Shown here: piece after piece, positions 17,946 to 27,042 of the stretch
Layout: the number at the start of each line of letters is the position of its first letter
How positions within the stretch are numbered: position 1 is the stretch's first letter
Assembly: GCF_041380015.1 (NCBI RefSeq)
Contig: NZ_CP159978.1
Direction: 5' to 3' (one strand)
Source: Buchananella felis
GTDB taxonomy: Bacteria; Actinomycetota; Actinomycetes; Actinomycetales; Actinomycetaceae
DNA: 64,000 nt
Position numbers and translations under genes: made by a program
The notes under the pieces: generated by a model
What the model was told of the DNA's origin: nothing
Databases searched by the model: none
What the model saw: only the letters and a program-made list of their open reading frames with translations

Positions 17946-20900
17946 TTACGACTGCTCACCCGCCAGTTCCTGCGCTCGCGCCAGCAGCGCGGCGAATCCC
18001 GGTGTTTCTGGGGATTGGGTGGTTGCTGCGGTTAGGTTGGCCAGGATTTGTTGTCGGTCGTATCGGTCTGCGCGGTTCCATGCGGTTTCTAGGAGTGTGG
18101 TTGCCTGGCCTGGGTTGTTGCCTTGGTGTGCGGTGGCGAGGGCTGCGGCGAAGGTGCCGTAGTGAGTGCCCTCTAGCTCGGGTAGGCGGGTTAGCGCGAG
18201 GGCTTGGGCTTGCCAGTTCTTGTTCTTGAAGAGGATTTCGAGGACGTCCGCAGCGTCGTCGATTGAGCCGAGTAGTGCGGCCACTAGGCGGGGTTCACAG
18301 AGGTCGCTGAGCGTGAGTGCGGTTTCCAGTTCGGTGTGGGCGGCTGGATTCAGGTGTTGTTCGGCGAGTGCCAGGAGGGCATCGCGGATTTGGGGAGTTT
18401 GGAGGTTTTGCTGCTCGACGGGGACAGGGGCGTCGTTGGGGGTGTGTTGGGGAGTGTTGTAGGTGTGTAGGAAGGTGGGGATGGTGTTTGTGATTTGTGC
18501 GGTTCGCCAGGCAATAAGGATCCGGTGCGCTCGGTTGAGGGTTCGTAGTTCGTTGGTGACTGCCTTGATGCCTCTGACAGCGATCTCCTCGACAAAGACG
18601 GAGAGCGATGCGATGTCGGGGATGTCTACATAGAGTTTGGCGATCGTTTTCAGGGTGGAGACGTCTTGGCTGTTTGGCGCGGCCCAGTCTGATTCGAGTG
18701 TTTCTGCTCTTTCCTCGAGGTCGTGGGCGTTGTTCCAGCGGGCTAGCTTTTGCATCTGTTCTTGGGTTGGGGTGACCCGTGCCCAATCGGGTAAGTGTGG
18801 GGAGCTGATTCCATGCTCGCGGATGGCGGCGGCGACCGCGCGGCGGGTTGGGCCCAGCATGTCGGGGTGGTCGTGCATATCTGCTTCGAGGGCGGCGGCT
18901 ACTAGGTCAGTAGTAGCGGTGCTTTCGTCCCATCGTGCTCGGGCGAGCAGTAGTTGTGCTCGGACGGACGAAGGAAGCTCGTCTATTTCTGGCGTGAATA
19001 CGTTGCGAGCATCGTTGTTTCGGCCAAGTTCGCGCAAAGCGTTAGCGAGGAAACGAGTGGCCGAAATTAGTTGAGGGGTGAAGACCTGGGGATGGGCGGC
19101 GGTTAGCTGGCGGTAGAGGTCGGCTGCTTCCTGAATGGTGGTGAGTGCGGCTGGGTGGTTGCCGGTGGCGGCTAGGAGGTTGGCGAGGTTGTTGAGGGAG
19201 GTGGCGAGGTCGGGGTTGTATGCGGCGGGGTTTTGGGTGGCTAGCTGGCGGTAGAGGTCGGCTGCTTCCTGAGCGGTGGTGAGTGCGGCTGGGTGGTTGT
19301 CGGTCTCGGCTAGGCGGCCCGCGAGGTTGTTGAGGGAGGTGGCGAGGTCGGGGTTGTATGCGGCGGGGTTTTGGGCCGCTAGATCGCGGCGGATCGCGAC
19401 TGCTTCCTCAATGGTGGTGAGTGCTGCTGGGTGGTTGCCGGTCTCGGCTAGGAGGTTGGCGAGGTTGTTGAGGGAGGTGGCGAGGTCGGGGTTGTATGCG
19501 GCGGGGTTTTGGGCGGCTAGCTCGCGGCGGATAGCGGCTGCTTCCTCAATGGTGGTGAGTGCTGCTGGGTGGTTGCCGGTGTCGGCTAGGCGGTTGGCGA
19601 GGTTGTTGAGCGCTCCGGCGAGGTTGGGGTTGTATGCGGCGGGGTTTTGGGCGGCTAGCTTCCGGTAGAGGTCGGCTGCTTCCTGAATGGTGGTGAGTGC
19701 GGCTGGGTGGTTGCCGGTCTCGGCTAGGCGGTTGGCGAGGTTGTTGAGCGCTCCGGCGAGGTTGGGGTTGCATGCGGCGGGGTTATGGGCGGCTAGCTCG
19801 CGGTAGAGGTCGGCTGCTTCCTGAATGGTGGTTAGGGCGGCTGGGTGGTTGCCGGTGGCGGCTAGGAAAGCCGCGAGGTTGTTGAGCGCCATGGCGAGGT
19901 CGGGGTTGTATGCGGCGGGGTTTTGGGCGGCTAGCTCGCGGTAGAGGTCGGCTGCTTCCTGAATGGTGGTGAGTGCTGCTGGGTGGTTGCCGGTCTCGGC
20001 TAGGCGGCCCGCGAGGTTGTTGAGGGAGGCGGCGAGGTTGGGGTTGTATGCGGCGGGGTTTTGGGTGGCTAGCTGGCGGTAGAGGTCGACTGCTTCCTGA
20101 ATGGTGGTGAGTGCTGCTGGGTGGTTGCCGGTGGCGGCTAGGAGGTTGGCGAGGTTGTTGAGCGCTCTGGCGAGGTTGGGGTTGTATGCGGCGGGGTTTT
20201 GGGCGGCGAGCTGGCGGTAGAGGTCGGCTGCTTCCTGAATGGTGGTGAGTGCGGCTGGGTGGTCGCCGGTCTCGGCTAGGCGGCCCGCGAGGTTGTTGAG
20301 CGCCATGGCGAGGTCGGGGTTGTATGCGGCGGGGTTTTGGGCCGCTAGCTCGCGGCGGATAGCGGCTGCTTTCTGAATGGTGGTGAGTGCGGCTGGGTGG
20401 TTGCCGGTGGCGGCTAGGAAAGCCGCGAGGTTGTTGAGCGCCATGGCGAGGTCGGGGTTGTATGCGGCGGGGTTTTGGGCCGCTAGCTCGCGGTAGAGGT
20501 CGGCTGCTTCCTGAATGGTGGTGAGTGCGGCTGGGTGGTTGCCGGTCTCGGCCAGGCGGCCCGCGAGGTTGTTGAGGGAGGCGGCGAGGTCGGGGTTGTA
20601 TGCGGCGGGGTTTTGGGCCGCTAGCTTCCGGTAGAGGTCGGCTGCTTCCTGAATGGTGGTGAGTGCTGCTGGGTGGTTGCCGGTGGCGGCTAGGAGGTTG
20701 GCGAGGTTGTTGAGCGCTCTGGCGAGGTCGGGGTTGTATGCGGCGGGGTTTTGGGCGGCTAGCTCGCGGTAGAGGTCGGCTGCTTCCTGAATGGTGGTTA
20801 GTGCTGCTGGGGGGTTGCCGGTCTCGGCTAGGCGGAGCGCGAGGTTGTTGAGGGAGGCGGCGAGGTTGGGGTTGTATGCGGCGGGGTTTTTGGCGGCTAG

Positions 20901-22673
20901 CTCGCGGCGGATAGCGGCTGCTTCCTGAATGGTGGTGAGTGCGGCTGGGTGGTTGCCGGTCTCGGCTAGGCGGTTGGCGAGGTTGTTGAGGGAGGCGGCG
21001 AGGTTGGGGTTGTATGCGGCGGGGTTTTGGGCCGCTAGCTTCCGGTAGAGGTCGGCTGCCTCCTGAGCGGTGGTGAGTGCGGCTGGGTGGTTGCCGGTGG
21101 CGGCTAGGAAGTTGGCGAGGTTGTTGAGCGCCATGGCGAGGTCGGGGTTGTATGCGGCGGGGTTTTGGGCCGCTAGCTTCCGGTAGAGGTCGGCTGCTTC
21201 CTGAATGGTGGTGAGTGCGGCTGGGTGGTTGCCGGTCTCGGCCAGGCGGGCCGCGAGGTTGGTGAGACGTCCGGCATATTGGGTGGGAGTTTGGTTGGGT
21301 CGGTCGGTGAGTATTTGGGCTATCTGCAAGGCGAGTTGGCGTAGCCACGAGTGCCCAAGGGGTATGGCGGCGTTAAGTGTTTCTAGTGGGAGGTCGGCGT
21401 TGTTTTCGACAAGTGTCTGAAGGGCGGTGGTGAATGGGCCGCCTTGGGTCAGTGCGGTTTCGAATGCTGCTTTCCACATGTGGGGGCGGTAGTGCAGGCA
21501 TGCTTCGGCCAGTTCCGTGGCCGCCACCGAATAGGCGGTGGAAAGCCGTGTGATGGTTTCGCACGTGTTGCGTTCCTGGGCCGTTGTGTCGCTAGAGGCA
21601 AGGGCAGGAGTGGCTGCTGGGGTGTCTGAGGGTGTTAGCGGTGGCTGGGGGAGAACGTGGTTGAGGAGCTCGGTGTCGCCGTCAAAGGTGGTGGCGATGA
21701 GGTGGTCTGCGATGGGGTCTGGTTGCAGGCGTATGGACTGGCCGTGGGGCGTGGGAAGGAGCGCGGTGGTGAGCAGTTCGGCAAAGTTGCCGCGTTCAAG
21801 GTGGGCGTCTTCCCACTCAGGCAGCCGGGATAGCACTGTATCTACCTGAGCACATGTGGGGGAGAGCAGGGATAGTACGGCTGTTGCTCTGCCGAGGTGG
21901 GTGACGCTGATGTGGGAAAGAGCGGGGTGCTTTTGCCATCGCGCGAACTCTGCTTTCAAGACGCGCTCGTAGAGGTCTGCAGTGGTATCAGGTGTGTTGC
22001 TGGCCGCGTTGGTGTGGGTGTTTAGCGTGGTGAGGAGCGCGTGCAGGATGATGGTTAGGGCCGTGGCGCTGGCAAGGATTTCAGGCTCTTTGGTGACGCT
22101 AGTTTGTGTCGGCTCGCTGCCGTAGGGGCTGAATGCGGCAACTGCTCTGTGGTAGAGCAGGCTGGAGTCCTGGTAGGTACCAAGGGGATAGGGGTGGTGG
22201 GTGGGAGCCAGGGTGGGGTTGTCGCGGGCGAACTCTTCTTGACTGTTTTCCCACCAGGTACTCACCGAGCGGCCGGCCAGGATTATGCGAGTGGGGGCCG
22301 AGCGTTGGTTTAGGTGGCGCAGGATGCGCGCGATCTCGGCTTCGCGGTACCTTTCGGCATCGTCTACCACTACCAGTAGTTCGGTGCCGAGTTCTTGCAG
22401 GGCGCGCAGTTCTTCGTCTGTGAGGGGGGTCGTTTGGGAAGTGAAGCCGGTTACCCAGCCCAGGGAGGCAAGGTCGCGGCATAGTTCTGCCGCCAGGCGG
22501 GTCTTGCCCGAGCCACCCGTGCCTTCCAGGAGTGCGATAGCAAAGTCGCTGTTTGCGGTGTTAGAAGATCGGGGGGGGAAGGATCCATTCGCGTAGGGCG
22601 GTGTAGTGGGTGTTCTTGCAGTAGGGCACAACCCCGTAAAGCGGGGAGAGTAACTGCAAAGGACTGGGAGCAT
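17946..22673 (-). CDS. STAND NTPase-TPR protein, C-terminal part of a frameshifted gene
   Basis: This frame carries everything except the N-terminal domain of a large protein whose paralogue is intact at 27043-32601. Similarity to the paralogue begins at about 22530; the first ~40 residues of the frame are out-of-frame N-terminal sequence, so the nominal start is not trusted. In order: a P-loop NTPase with Walker A GTGGSGKT, Walker B ELLVVVDDAE and the sensor-like RIILAGRS; a winged-helix-like region (EFARWQKHPALS, IRLQPDPIADHLIA); 16 nearly identical 46-residue TPR units; a degenerate 17th unit (TRFLANALRELG); and a C-terminal helical domain of about 350 residues. The N-terminal part continues in another frame across a C8 tract (22571-22578). 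Losing one C would give one frame of 1814 residues. It may be a phase-variable gene, a pseudogene or a sequencing error. Confidence 0.85.
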   Translation of the reverse strand: MLPVLCSYSPRFTGLCPTARTPTTPPYANGSFPPRSSNTANSDFAIALLEGTGGSGKTRLAAELCRDLASLGWVTGFTSQTTPLTDEELRALQELGTELLVVVDDAERYREAEIARILRHLNQRSAPTRIILAGRSVSTWWENSQEEFARDNPTLAPTHHPYPLGTYQDSSLLYHRAVAAFSPYGSEPTQTSVTKEPEILASATALTIILHALLTTLNTHTNAASNTPDTTADLYERVLKAEFARWQKHPALSHISVTHLGRATAVLSLLSPTCAQVDTVLSRLPEWEDAHLERGNFAELLTTALLPTPHGQSIRLQPDPIADHLIATTFDGDTELLNHVLPQPPLTPSDTPAATPALASSDTTAQERNTCETITRLSTAYSVAATELAEACLHYRPHMWKAAFETALTQGGPFTTALQTLVENNADLPLETLNAAIPLGHSWLRQLALQIAQILTDRPNQTPTQYAGRLTNLAARLAETGNHPAALTTIQEAADLYRKLAAQNPAAYNPDLAMALNNLANFLAATGNHPAALTTAQEAADLYRKLAAQNPAAYNPNLAASLNNLANRLAETGNHPAALTTIQEAAAIRRELAAKNPAAYNPNLAASLNNLALRLAETGNPPAALTTIQEAADLYRELAAQNPAAYNPDLARALNNLANLLAATGNHPAALTTIQEAADLYRKLAAQNPAAYNPDLAASLNNLAGRLAETGNHPAALTTIQEAADLYRELAAQNPAAYNPDLAMALNNLAAFLAATGNHPAALTTIQKAAAIRRELAAQNPAAYNPDLAMALNNLAGRLAETGDHPAALTTIQEAADLYRQLAAQNPAAYNPNLARALNNLANLLAATGNHPAALTTIQEAVDLYRQLATQNPAAYNPNLAASLNNLAGRLAETGNHPAALTTIQEAADLYRELAAQNPAAYNPDLAMALNNLAAFLAATGNHPAALTTIQEAADLYRELAAHNPAACNPNLAGALNNLANRLAETGNHPAALTTIQEAADLYRKLAAQNPAAYNPNLAGALNNLANRLADTGNHPAALTTIEEAAAIRRELAAQNPAAYNPDLATSLNNLANLLAETGNHPAALTTIEEAVAIRRDLAAQNPAAYNPDLATSLNNLAGRLAETDNHPAALTTAQEAADLYRQLATQNPAAYNPDLATSLNNLANLLAATGNHPAALTTIQEAADLYRQLTAAHPQVFTPQLISATRFLANALRELGRNNDARNVFTPEIDELPSSVRAQLLLARARWDESTATTDLVAAALEADMHDHPDMLGPTRRAVAAAIREHGISSPHLPDWARVTPTQEQMQKLARWNNAHDLEERAETLESDWAAPNSQDVSTLKTIAKLYVDIPDIASLSVFVEEIAVRGIKAVTNELRTLNRAHRILIAWRTAQITNTIPTFLHTYNTPQHTPNDAPVPVEQQNLQTPQIRDALLALAEQHLNPAAHTELETALTLSDLCEPRLVAALLGSIDDAADVLEILFKNKNWQAQALALTRLPELEGTHYGTFAAALATAHQGNNPGQATTLLETAWNRADRYDRQQILANLTAATTQSPETPGFAALLARAQELAGEQS
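19064..21268 (-). repeat. Coding tandem array: 16 TPR units of 138 bp
   Basis: Each unit encodes 46 residues with the frame LNNLAxxLAxTGNHPAALTT, then IQEAADLYRxLAAQNPAAY, then NPxLAxx. Variation is confined to a few positions (after LNNLA, the AADLYRK or AAAIRRE helix, NPNLA or NPDLA, and the last two residues). Units 6 and 10 are identical in protein sequence, which points to recent internal duplication or gene conversion. The boundaries are approximate. Confidence 0.9.
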
Positions 22674-23391
22674 CAGGCAGGGCAGTGAATGCAGGGGCGA
22701 GGGCGTCTGCGGCCTTCAGGACGCTGGGCACGTTGGCGTCTGGGCCGCGTTGGGCGGCGATGGCGCCGACGTCTATGCAGACGTCCCATTCCCATTGGCC
22801 GTTGGGGTCGGCGTAGCTGGCTCCGAACTCTAGGGCCTGGGACCAAGTCGCTTGGCGTTCGGTGGCTTGTTGGACGTCGATGGCCAGCCAGTTGGCACTG
22901 AGATCGCCGGGTTCTTGGGCGGTCAGCAGGTGTCGGTTGCTGCCGTCAAGGTCTTTGGGGGTGTCGGTGAAGTATGGGGCTTGTATCACGGGCGGGCAGC
23001 CGCCCTCCCATGACTTGTCGACCGGGATGAGCACGATGGCGTGCCGTGCGCGGGGTTTCTTCACGATCAGGATGAGGGGGTGGAGCCTGGCGTCCAAAGC
23101 CGCGCATGCGAATGCGGTGCACAGGTCCACGCACGTTCCGCGTCGTTGGGAGATAACCTCGTTCAACGGGCGGATCTTCTGTTTCCCAGGGTGGCTCTCA
23201 GGCGGCTCCCAGTCGTAAGCAAGGTTGAGCTGTTGGAAAGCGTCAAAGACCCGCCAGGCCTTGGCCTGGACATTGCCTTCTACTGAAACCGGGAAACGCT
23301 GCCCCTCAAACCCGGACACCAACAACCGTAACCAGCCAGGAAAAACGGCTTCACCAATACCCACCGGGTCGTTAACAGAATCCCAAATCAT
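22561..23391 (-). CDS. Transglutaminase-like cysteine peptidase domain, N-terminal part of the frameshifted gene
   Basis: 276 residues, nearly identical over about 269 residues to the start of the intact paralogue at 32601. The fold signature is RRGTCVDL with the candidate nucleophile Cys87, RHAIV with His117 and AIDV with Asp172, matching the Cys-His-Asp triad order of the transglutaminase-like superfamily. The ATG at 23391 has AGGAG 6 nt upstream. The frame ends at the C8 tract, 10 codons after the last shared residue. The substrate is unknown; in STAND proteins such domains are candidate proteolytic effectors. Confidence 0.85.
   Translation of the reverse strand: MIWDSVNDPVGIGEAVFPGWLRLLVSGFEGQRFPVSVEGNVQAKAWRVFDAFQQLNLAYDWEPPESHPGKQKIRPLNEVISQRRGTCVDLCTAFACAALDARLHPLILIVKKPRARHAIVLIPVDKSWEGGCPPVIQAPYFTDTPKDLDGSNRHLLTAQEPGDLSANWLAIDVQQATERQATWSQALEFGASYADPNGQWEWDVCIDVGAIAAQRGPDANVPSVLKAADALAPAFTALPDAPSPLQLLSPLYGVVPYCKNTHYTALREWILPPPIF
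22571..22578 (-). other. C8 homopolymer tract at the frame junction
   Basis: Eight G on the given strand (C8 in the mRNA sense) lie exactly where the transglutaminase-like frame (22561-23391) must pass into the NTPase-TPR frame. With C8 the first frame stops soon after, at ...REWILPPPIF. With C7 (or C10) the two frames join. The intact paralogue has no such tract at this point. Confidence 0.85.
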
Positions 23392-23660
23392 AATAACTCC
23401 TGAGAGGTGCCTTCGAAGCGGGTACTTTCGCTAAGTTGTTAGTTCGAGGGGTAAGAGGCGAATCTAGGATGATTCGGTTCGAGTAAAGAAAGAATGGAGA
23501 CCATTGCAGGGCGCAAACGCAGACTTCTAAAGTGCAGGCGTGAAGGTGCATCTACACGTTGAGGGTCCTCCGGTTAATTGGGAGATGTATCCGAGAGTAT
23601 ATAGAAGCGGGGCGGGGGGCGATTCGCTTTCCTGTAGAGCCGCATAGTGGCCGTCGTCAC

Positions 23661-25283
23661 TCACTGAGCTTGGGTAGAGTGGGTGGAAGTTGGTTTTGGG
23701 GGCTGGTCGCTGAAATCAGAGGCAATCTGCTCAGTTGATAGCATGTAGGCATTTCCCTCATCGTACAGGTGTTGTGGCGACCCAACGCCATGCGTGCCGA
23801 GCCAGAAAGCAGGGATTGCGTCGCGGGAGCTTTCGAAAAGTGGGAAGTCAGATGTTGACGAGGCGGAATCGTCTAGCTGGTCCATGATTCTGTCTCCTGT
23901 CAACTGGTTCCAGGCCTGCGTGATAAGTTTGCCGATTGGTTCCCGGCGGGAATCGATATCGAACGGAACTGAAAATGCCTTGCCGAAACCATGCTCGGAC
24001 AAGGTCGACTGAGTTACAGAAAAGACTTCCTCGTTACTGGCCGGGTAAGGCGGCAGCATACAGTTGTGAACGTCAGTGAATGTCATGCCATCTGCGCGGA
24101 GATCGGTCGAAAGTTCGTGCCACTGTTGAACTATGTTAGTGCCAATAAGAATTATCAGGGTCTTTCGAAGTCTATTCTGTAGGTAATTTGAGAGTGTTGC
24201 GAACCTCTGTGATAGTTTCCGTGTGTTATCGTCGATGGCAATGCAGACATTGCGATTCAAGTTTGTCAGTGCCTCGAGCTGAACAACTGAAAGTGCTACC
24301 TTTGAGCGAAGAAAACCGGTAAGCCAACCGTGCGCGTCTAGTTCTTTGCAAATCTCGATCGCAGTGCGGGTCTTGCCTGTCAAGTCGCCGCCCGAAATTA
24401 ACGCAATCGATATGTTGGTTGCCGGGCTCGTGTGTGGTTTAAAACGATTCCTTGATTCGTCGGACGTGGCGACAATCCACGTGAGTAAATTGTCGAATTC
24501 GTTCGATCGGATGAAAGGAAGATATGTATTGTGTGGGTCGATGAAAGACTTCAAGTCGAAGTGCTGCATCTCATTTCGATGTAATGCCGGCCGAAGTGCG
24601 GTGTAAGCGGCGCGGGAAGGCGATGGTGGTGGAAGTTTATCTTTTGAAGTACATAGGCCGCCAATGTCCACGCATAACTCCCACGGTTTCGTCAGGTGTG
24701 ATCGGCCTTGGCTTAAAGCGGTTTGCCATGCATCGCCACGGCGCTCTTCATTTGCTGTCAGAGCGATAACGTCTATCGCAGCCCACGTAGCGGTGCCGTC
24801 AGATGGGTCTTGAGCGGAGGAAGCGCGCGGATCATCGTAGTCGTGTGGAAGGCCATTGCGTGAAAAACCCGCATCTATTATCTTACTGGAAGTCATATCC
24901 CAGTCTCTCTCCAGATAAACCAAGACAAAGGCGTGTCGGCTCTTCTCAGTGGAGAAGATGACGACAAGCGGGTGAAGGCCAGCGTCTAATGCGGCGGAAC
25001 AGAACAGGGCACATAAGTCGACACACGTCCCAACTCTCTGCGAGACAACATCCTCGGCGTTGCGAACCTCTTGGCAATCGGGTGAGGACCCCGCGGGCTG
25101 GTAGGCATATTTGATCCCAAGCCGGGCGATTGCGTCGAAAACCTGCCCCGCTCTCTCTAGCCTGTCCCCGGGCGCTGCCTTCGGGAAATGCTCGTATTCG
25201 GTCCGCTCTAAAAGAGTTTCAAGCCAGCCTGCATGGATGCTTGCATGAAGGCCCGTTGGGTTATTCAATGCATCCCATAGCAT
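23661..25283 (-). CDS. Short transglutaminase-like/STAND NTPase protein without TPRs
   Basis: 540 residues. The N-terminus (MLWDALNNPTGLHASIHAGW) is a diverged homologue of the domain in its two large neighbours, with the triad kept: Cys87 in VGTCVDL, His117 in SRHAFV and Asp171 in AAIDV. A P-loop follows near residue 310 (ISGGDLTGKTRTA), then a Walker-B-like VCIAIDDN. The protein ends after the NTPase core with a hydrophilic tail and has no repeats. It could be a truncated relative or a separate regulator/adaptor. The DNA is clearly less GC-rich than the rest of the window, which suggests recent transfer. It lies between the hydrolase at 25591 and the frameshifted gene, all on the minus strand. 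Confidence 0.8.
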   Translation of the reverse strand: MLWDALNNPTGLHASIHAGWLETLLERTEYEHFPKAAPGDRLERAGQVFDAIARLGIKYAYQPAGSSPDCQEVRNAEDVVSQRVGTCVDLCALFCSAALDAGLHPLVVIFSTEKSRHAFVLVYLERDWDMTSSKIIDAGFSRNGLPHDYDDPRASSAQDPSDGTATWAAIDVIALTANEERRGDAWQTALSQGRSHLTKPWELCVDIGGLCTSKDKLPPPSPSRAAYTALRPALHRNEMQHFDLKSFIDPHNTYLPFIRSNEFDNLLTWIVATSDESRNRFKPHTSPATNISIALISGGDLTGKTRTAIEICKELDAHGWLTGFLRSKVALSVVQLEALTNLNRNVCIAIDDNTRKLSQRFATLSNYLQNRLRKTLIILIGTNIVQQWHELSTDLRADGMTFTDVHNCMLPPYPASNEEVFSVTQSTLSEHGFGKAFSVPFDIDSRREPIGKLITQAWNQLTGDRIMDQLDDSASSTSDFPLFESSRDAIPAFWLGTHGVGSPQHLYDEGNAYMLSTEQIASDFSDQPPKPTSTHSTQAQ

Positions 25284-25590
25284 TGAGAGTGGAATCCTTC
25301 CTGTCGTGCCACCTCATGCCGCAAATGCGGCTGGCAAGGTTCGCTATCTACCACCGCCATGTACTGGGGGCGTCGAATATTAGATCCCCACTGGTTATTG
25401 CAGTGCCGGATCACGACGTTTGAGGTCCGTGGGCTGTTGATGTCGATTTGCCGTGTCGCAGGAGCATAGCCTGAAGAAAAGCGTGGATTATTCGAATGAA
25501 AAGCTGGCAATGGTCCGTTCGCCGCATTCTCGTCCGAGTGTAGGTGAGCGTTCAGAGCTTCGAGTGAATGCAGGTTCGAGGGTTGGGAAC
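25284..25590. other. GC-poor gap without a gene
   Basis: About 300 bp between the hydrolase and the short STAND gene. I see no conserved frame, RNA gene or clear terminator. Its low GC matches the two flanking genes, so it came with them. It probably holds the promoter of the 25283 gene. Confidence 0.5.
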
Positions 25591-26976
25591 CTACTCGTCG
25601 AGTCTGGCGGCTCCGATGCTCGCTGTAAAGGTAGTGAATTCGTCTGTGCCAATTGGTCGCACACGGACTCGAAGTGTATGGACTCCTTCCTCCAGCGAAG
25701 GAAGGCTCATTACCAATCGATCTCCGTCTCGCTCTGCGTTTAGCGTGTGATGCGCAATAGAGCCGCCAATTTTTGTGGTGTCGAGATCCTCAGTATCTGA
25801 ACTGCTTAGGTGGATGCAGATAGATGACGGAGTATTTGCGGGCACTACGTCTTCCATCTCGAGGCGAAGAGTATTTATGGAAGCGTCATGCGGAGCGCCC
25901 TGGATGAAATGAGGGGATGGTGCCGTTGTTAGCTGGGTTATCCTCCCTTGGGGAGTCGTATTATTCGGTAGGTCTTGGTGGGAGCCGGATATCCGCATCC
26001 ATCGTTCGTCGTCGGTGTCAAGGAATTCGGGAATTGCGGCAAACATTGGGACCGTGCCGTCTCCGTCTTCGCGCCCTTCCGGGAGCCAGTAGGGTGCTCC
26101 AGTCTGCAAAGTTAGCTTTGGGCCGGCAAGTCTGCAGCGTATTTTCATGTACCGCTCCTGCGAGTAATAGATTTCAAATGGGTGGGCGCCAGCTTGTGCA
26201 ATCTTCTTTAATGTGTCCTCGGCCAATTTCTTTCGTTCGTCATACGCGCACGATGCGCGATCTTCGAACTGTGGAATATGTTTGGTGACGGAATCGGGTA
26301 GCTCGTGAGGATGAAGTAGGCTGTTTTCGCCTTCTATGGCTTTCCACTGGGGCAGTAGTGCGAAAGGTGATTCCCATGTCCGTAGGCAATTGCTGTACCC
26401 GGGAAGTTCGACACCGCCGGGGCGAACCCCGTTGATGAGCATGTCGAGCGCCTTCGGCGCACCCCTATACGGGGTCCCAATTGTTACGATTCGCTTGACA
26501 TCGATGCCGTCACTTAGGTAGGTCCACCAGTAGTTAGCAACGAGTCCCCCCATAGAGTGTGCGATAATAGCTACCTGCCTTCCGTCTGCGCGGAGACGAA
26601 TCTCTTTATTCAGGAGATGGGCGGTCTTAGAGATTGATTGCCGGAAATCGTAGGGGAATTTGACTAGTGTTGCCTCGGGCCTCTGATTGTCGGGGCCTGA
26701 GGTTGCAATGTCCGATTTTGTGAGGCGCATCCCAAGGCGTAGCTGATCGGTTAAGCGGCCGTATCCGGTTACGAGCTGTTTGAATGGGATGCCGAAATTT
26801 TCAATCAAGTCTACGGGGTAGAGGTCGTTGTCCATGGTAAGGCGGTCCGGGTCCATGCGGGGTATTTTCATATTGCCGATGTCATAGACTATTTTTCCGT
26901 GCTTGTCGGAAAGCGAGCTTCCAAGGATGCCGGGTATTATTATGATGAGTGGGGGCCGTTGGGCTGCGTTGCGCAT
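25591..26976 (-). CDS. LCAT/lipase-like alpha/beta hydrolase (module 2)
   Basis: 461 residues. Visible motifs: the oxyanion segment IIIIPGILGSSLSD at 11-24, FPYDFRQS, the nucleophile elbow AHSMGG with Ser141, GTPYRGAPKALD, DGDGTVP with Asp306, and SHQDL with His333, giving a complete Ser-Asp-His triad of the lecithin:cholesterol acyltransferase-like lipase type. A C-terminal beta-rich domain of about 110 residues follows. There is no signal peptide, so it should act in the cytoplasm, perhaps on membrane lipids. It is a paralogue of the gene at 32898-34316. It starts at ATG 26976 after AAGGA, 66 bp downstream of the large STAND-TPR gene. It is GC-poor, probably transferred. Confidence 0.87.
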   Translation of the reverse strand: MRNAAQRPPLIIIIPGILGSSLSDKHGKIVYDIGNMKIPRMDPDRLTMDNDLYPVDLIENFGIPFKQLVTGYGRLTDQLRLGMRLTKSDIATSGPDNQRPEATLVKFPYDFRQSISKTAHLLNKEIRLRADGRQVAIIAHSMGGLVANYWWTYLSDGIDVKRIVTIGTPYRGAPKALDMLINGVRPGGVELPGYSNCLRTWESPFALLPQWKAIEGENSLLHPHELPDSVTKHIPQFEDRASCAYDERKKLAEDTLKKIAQAGAHPFEIYYSQERYMKIRCRLAGPKLTLQTGAPYWLPEGREDGDGTVPMFAAIPEFLDTDDERWMRISGSHQDLPNNTTPQGRITQLTTAPSPHFIQGAPHDASINTLRLEMEDVVPANTPSSICIHLSSSDTEDLDTTKIGGSIAHHTLNAERDGDRLVMSLPSLEEGVHTLRVRVRPIGTDEFTTFTASIGAARLDE

Positions 26977-27042
26977 TCTAAAATCCTTAGGGCTGTTGGT
27001 CTGGTTGGTCCATCGTTTGTTGTGTTGGAGTCCGATAGTCGG

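Noticed and set aside
19783..21348. Long alternative frame on the minus strand encoding Arg/Pro/His-rich repeats
   Set aside because: The 138-bp period is a multiple of 3, so any stop-free alternative frame stays open through the TPR array. The composition is unnatural and no start or domain supports it.
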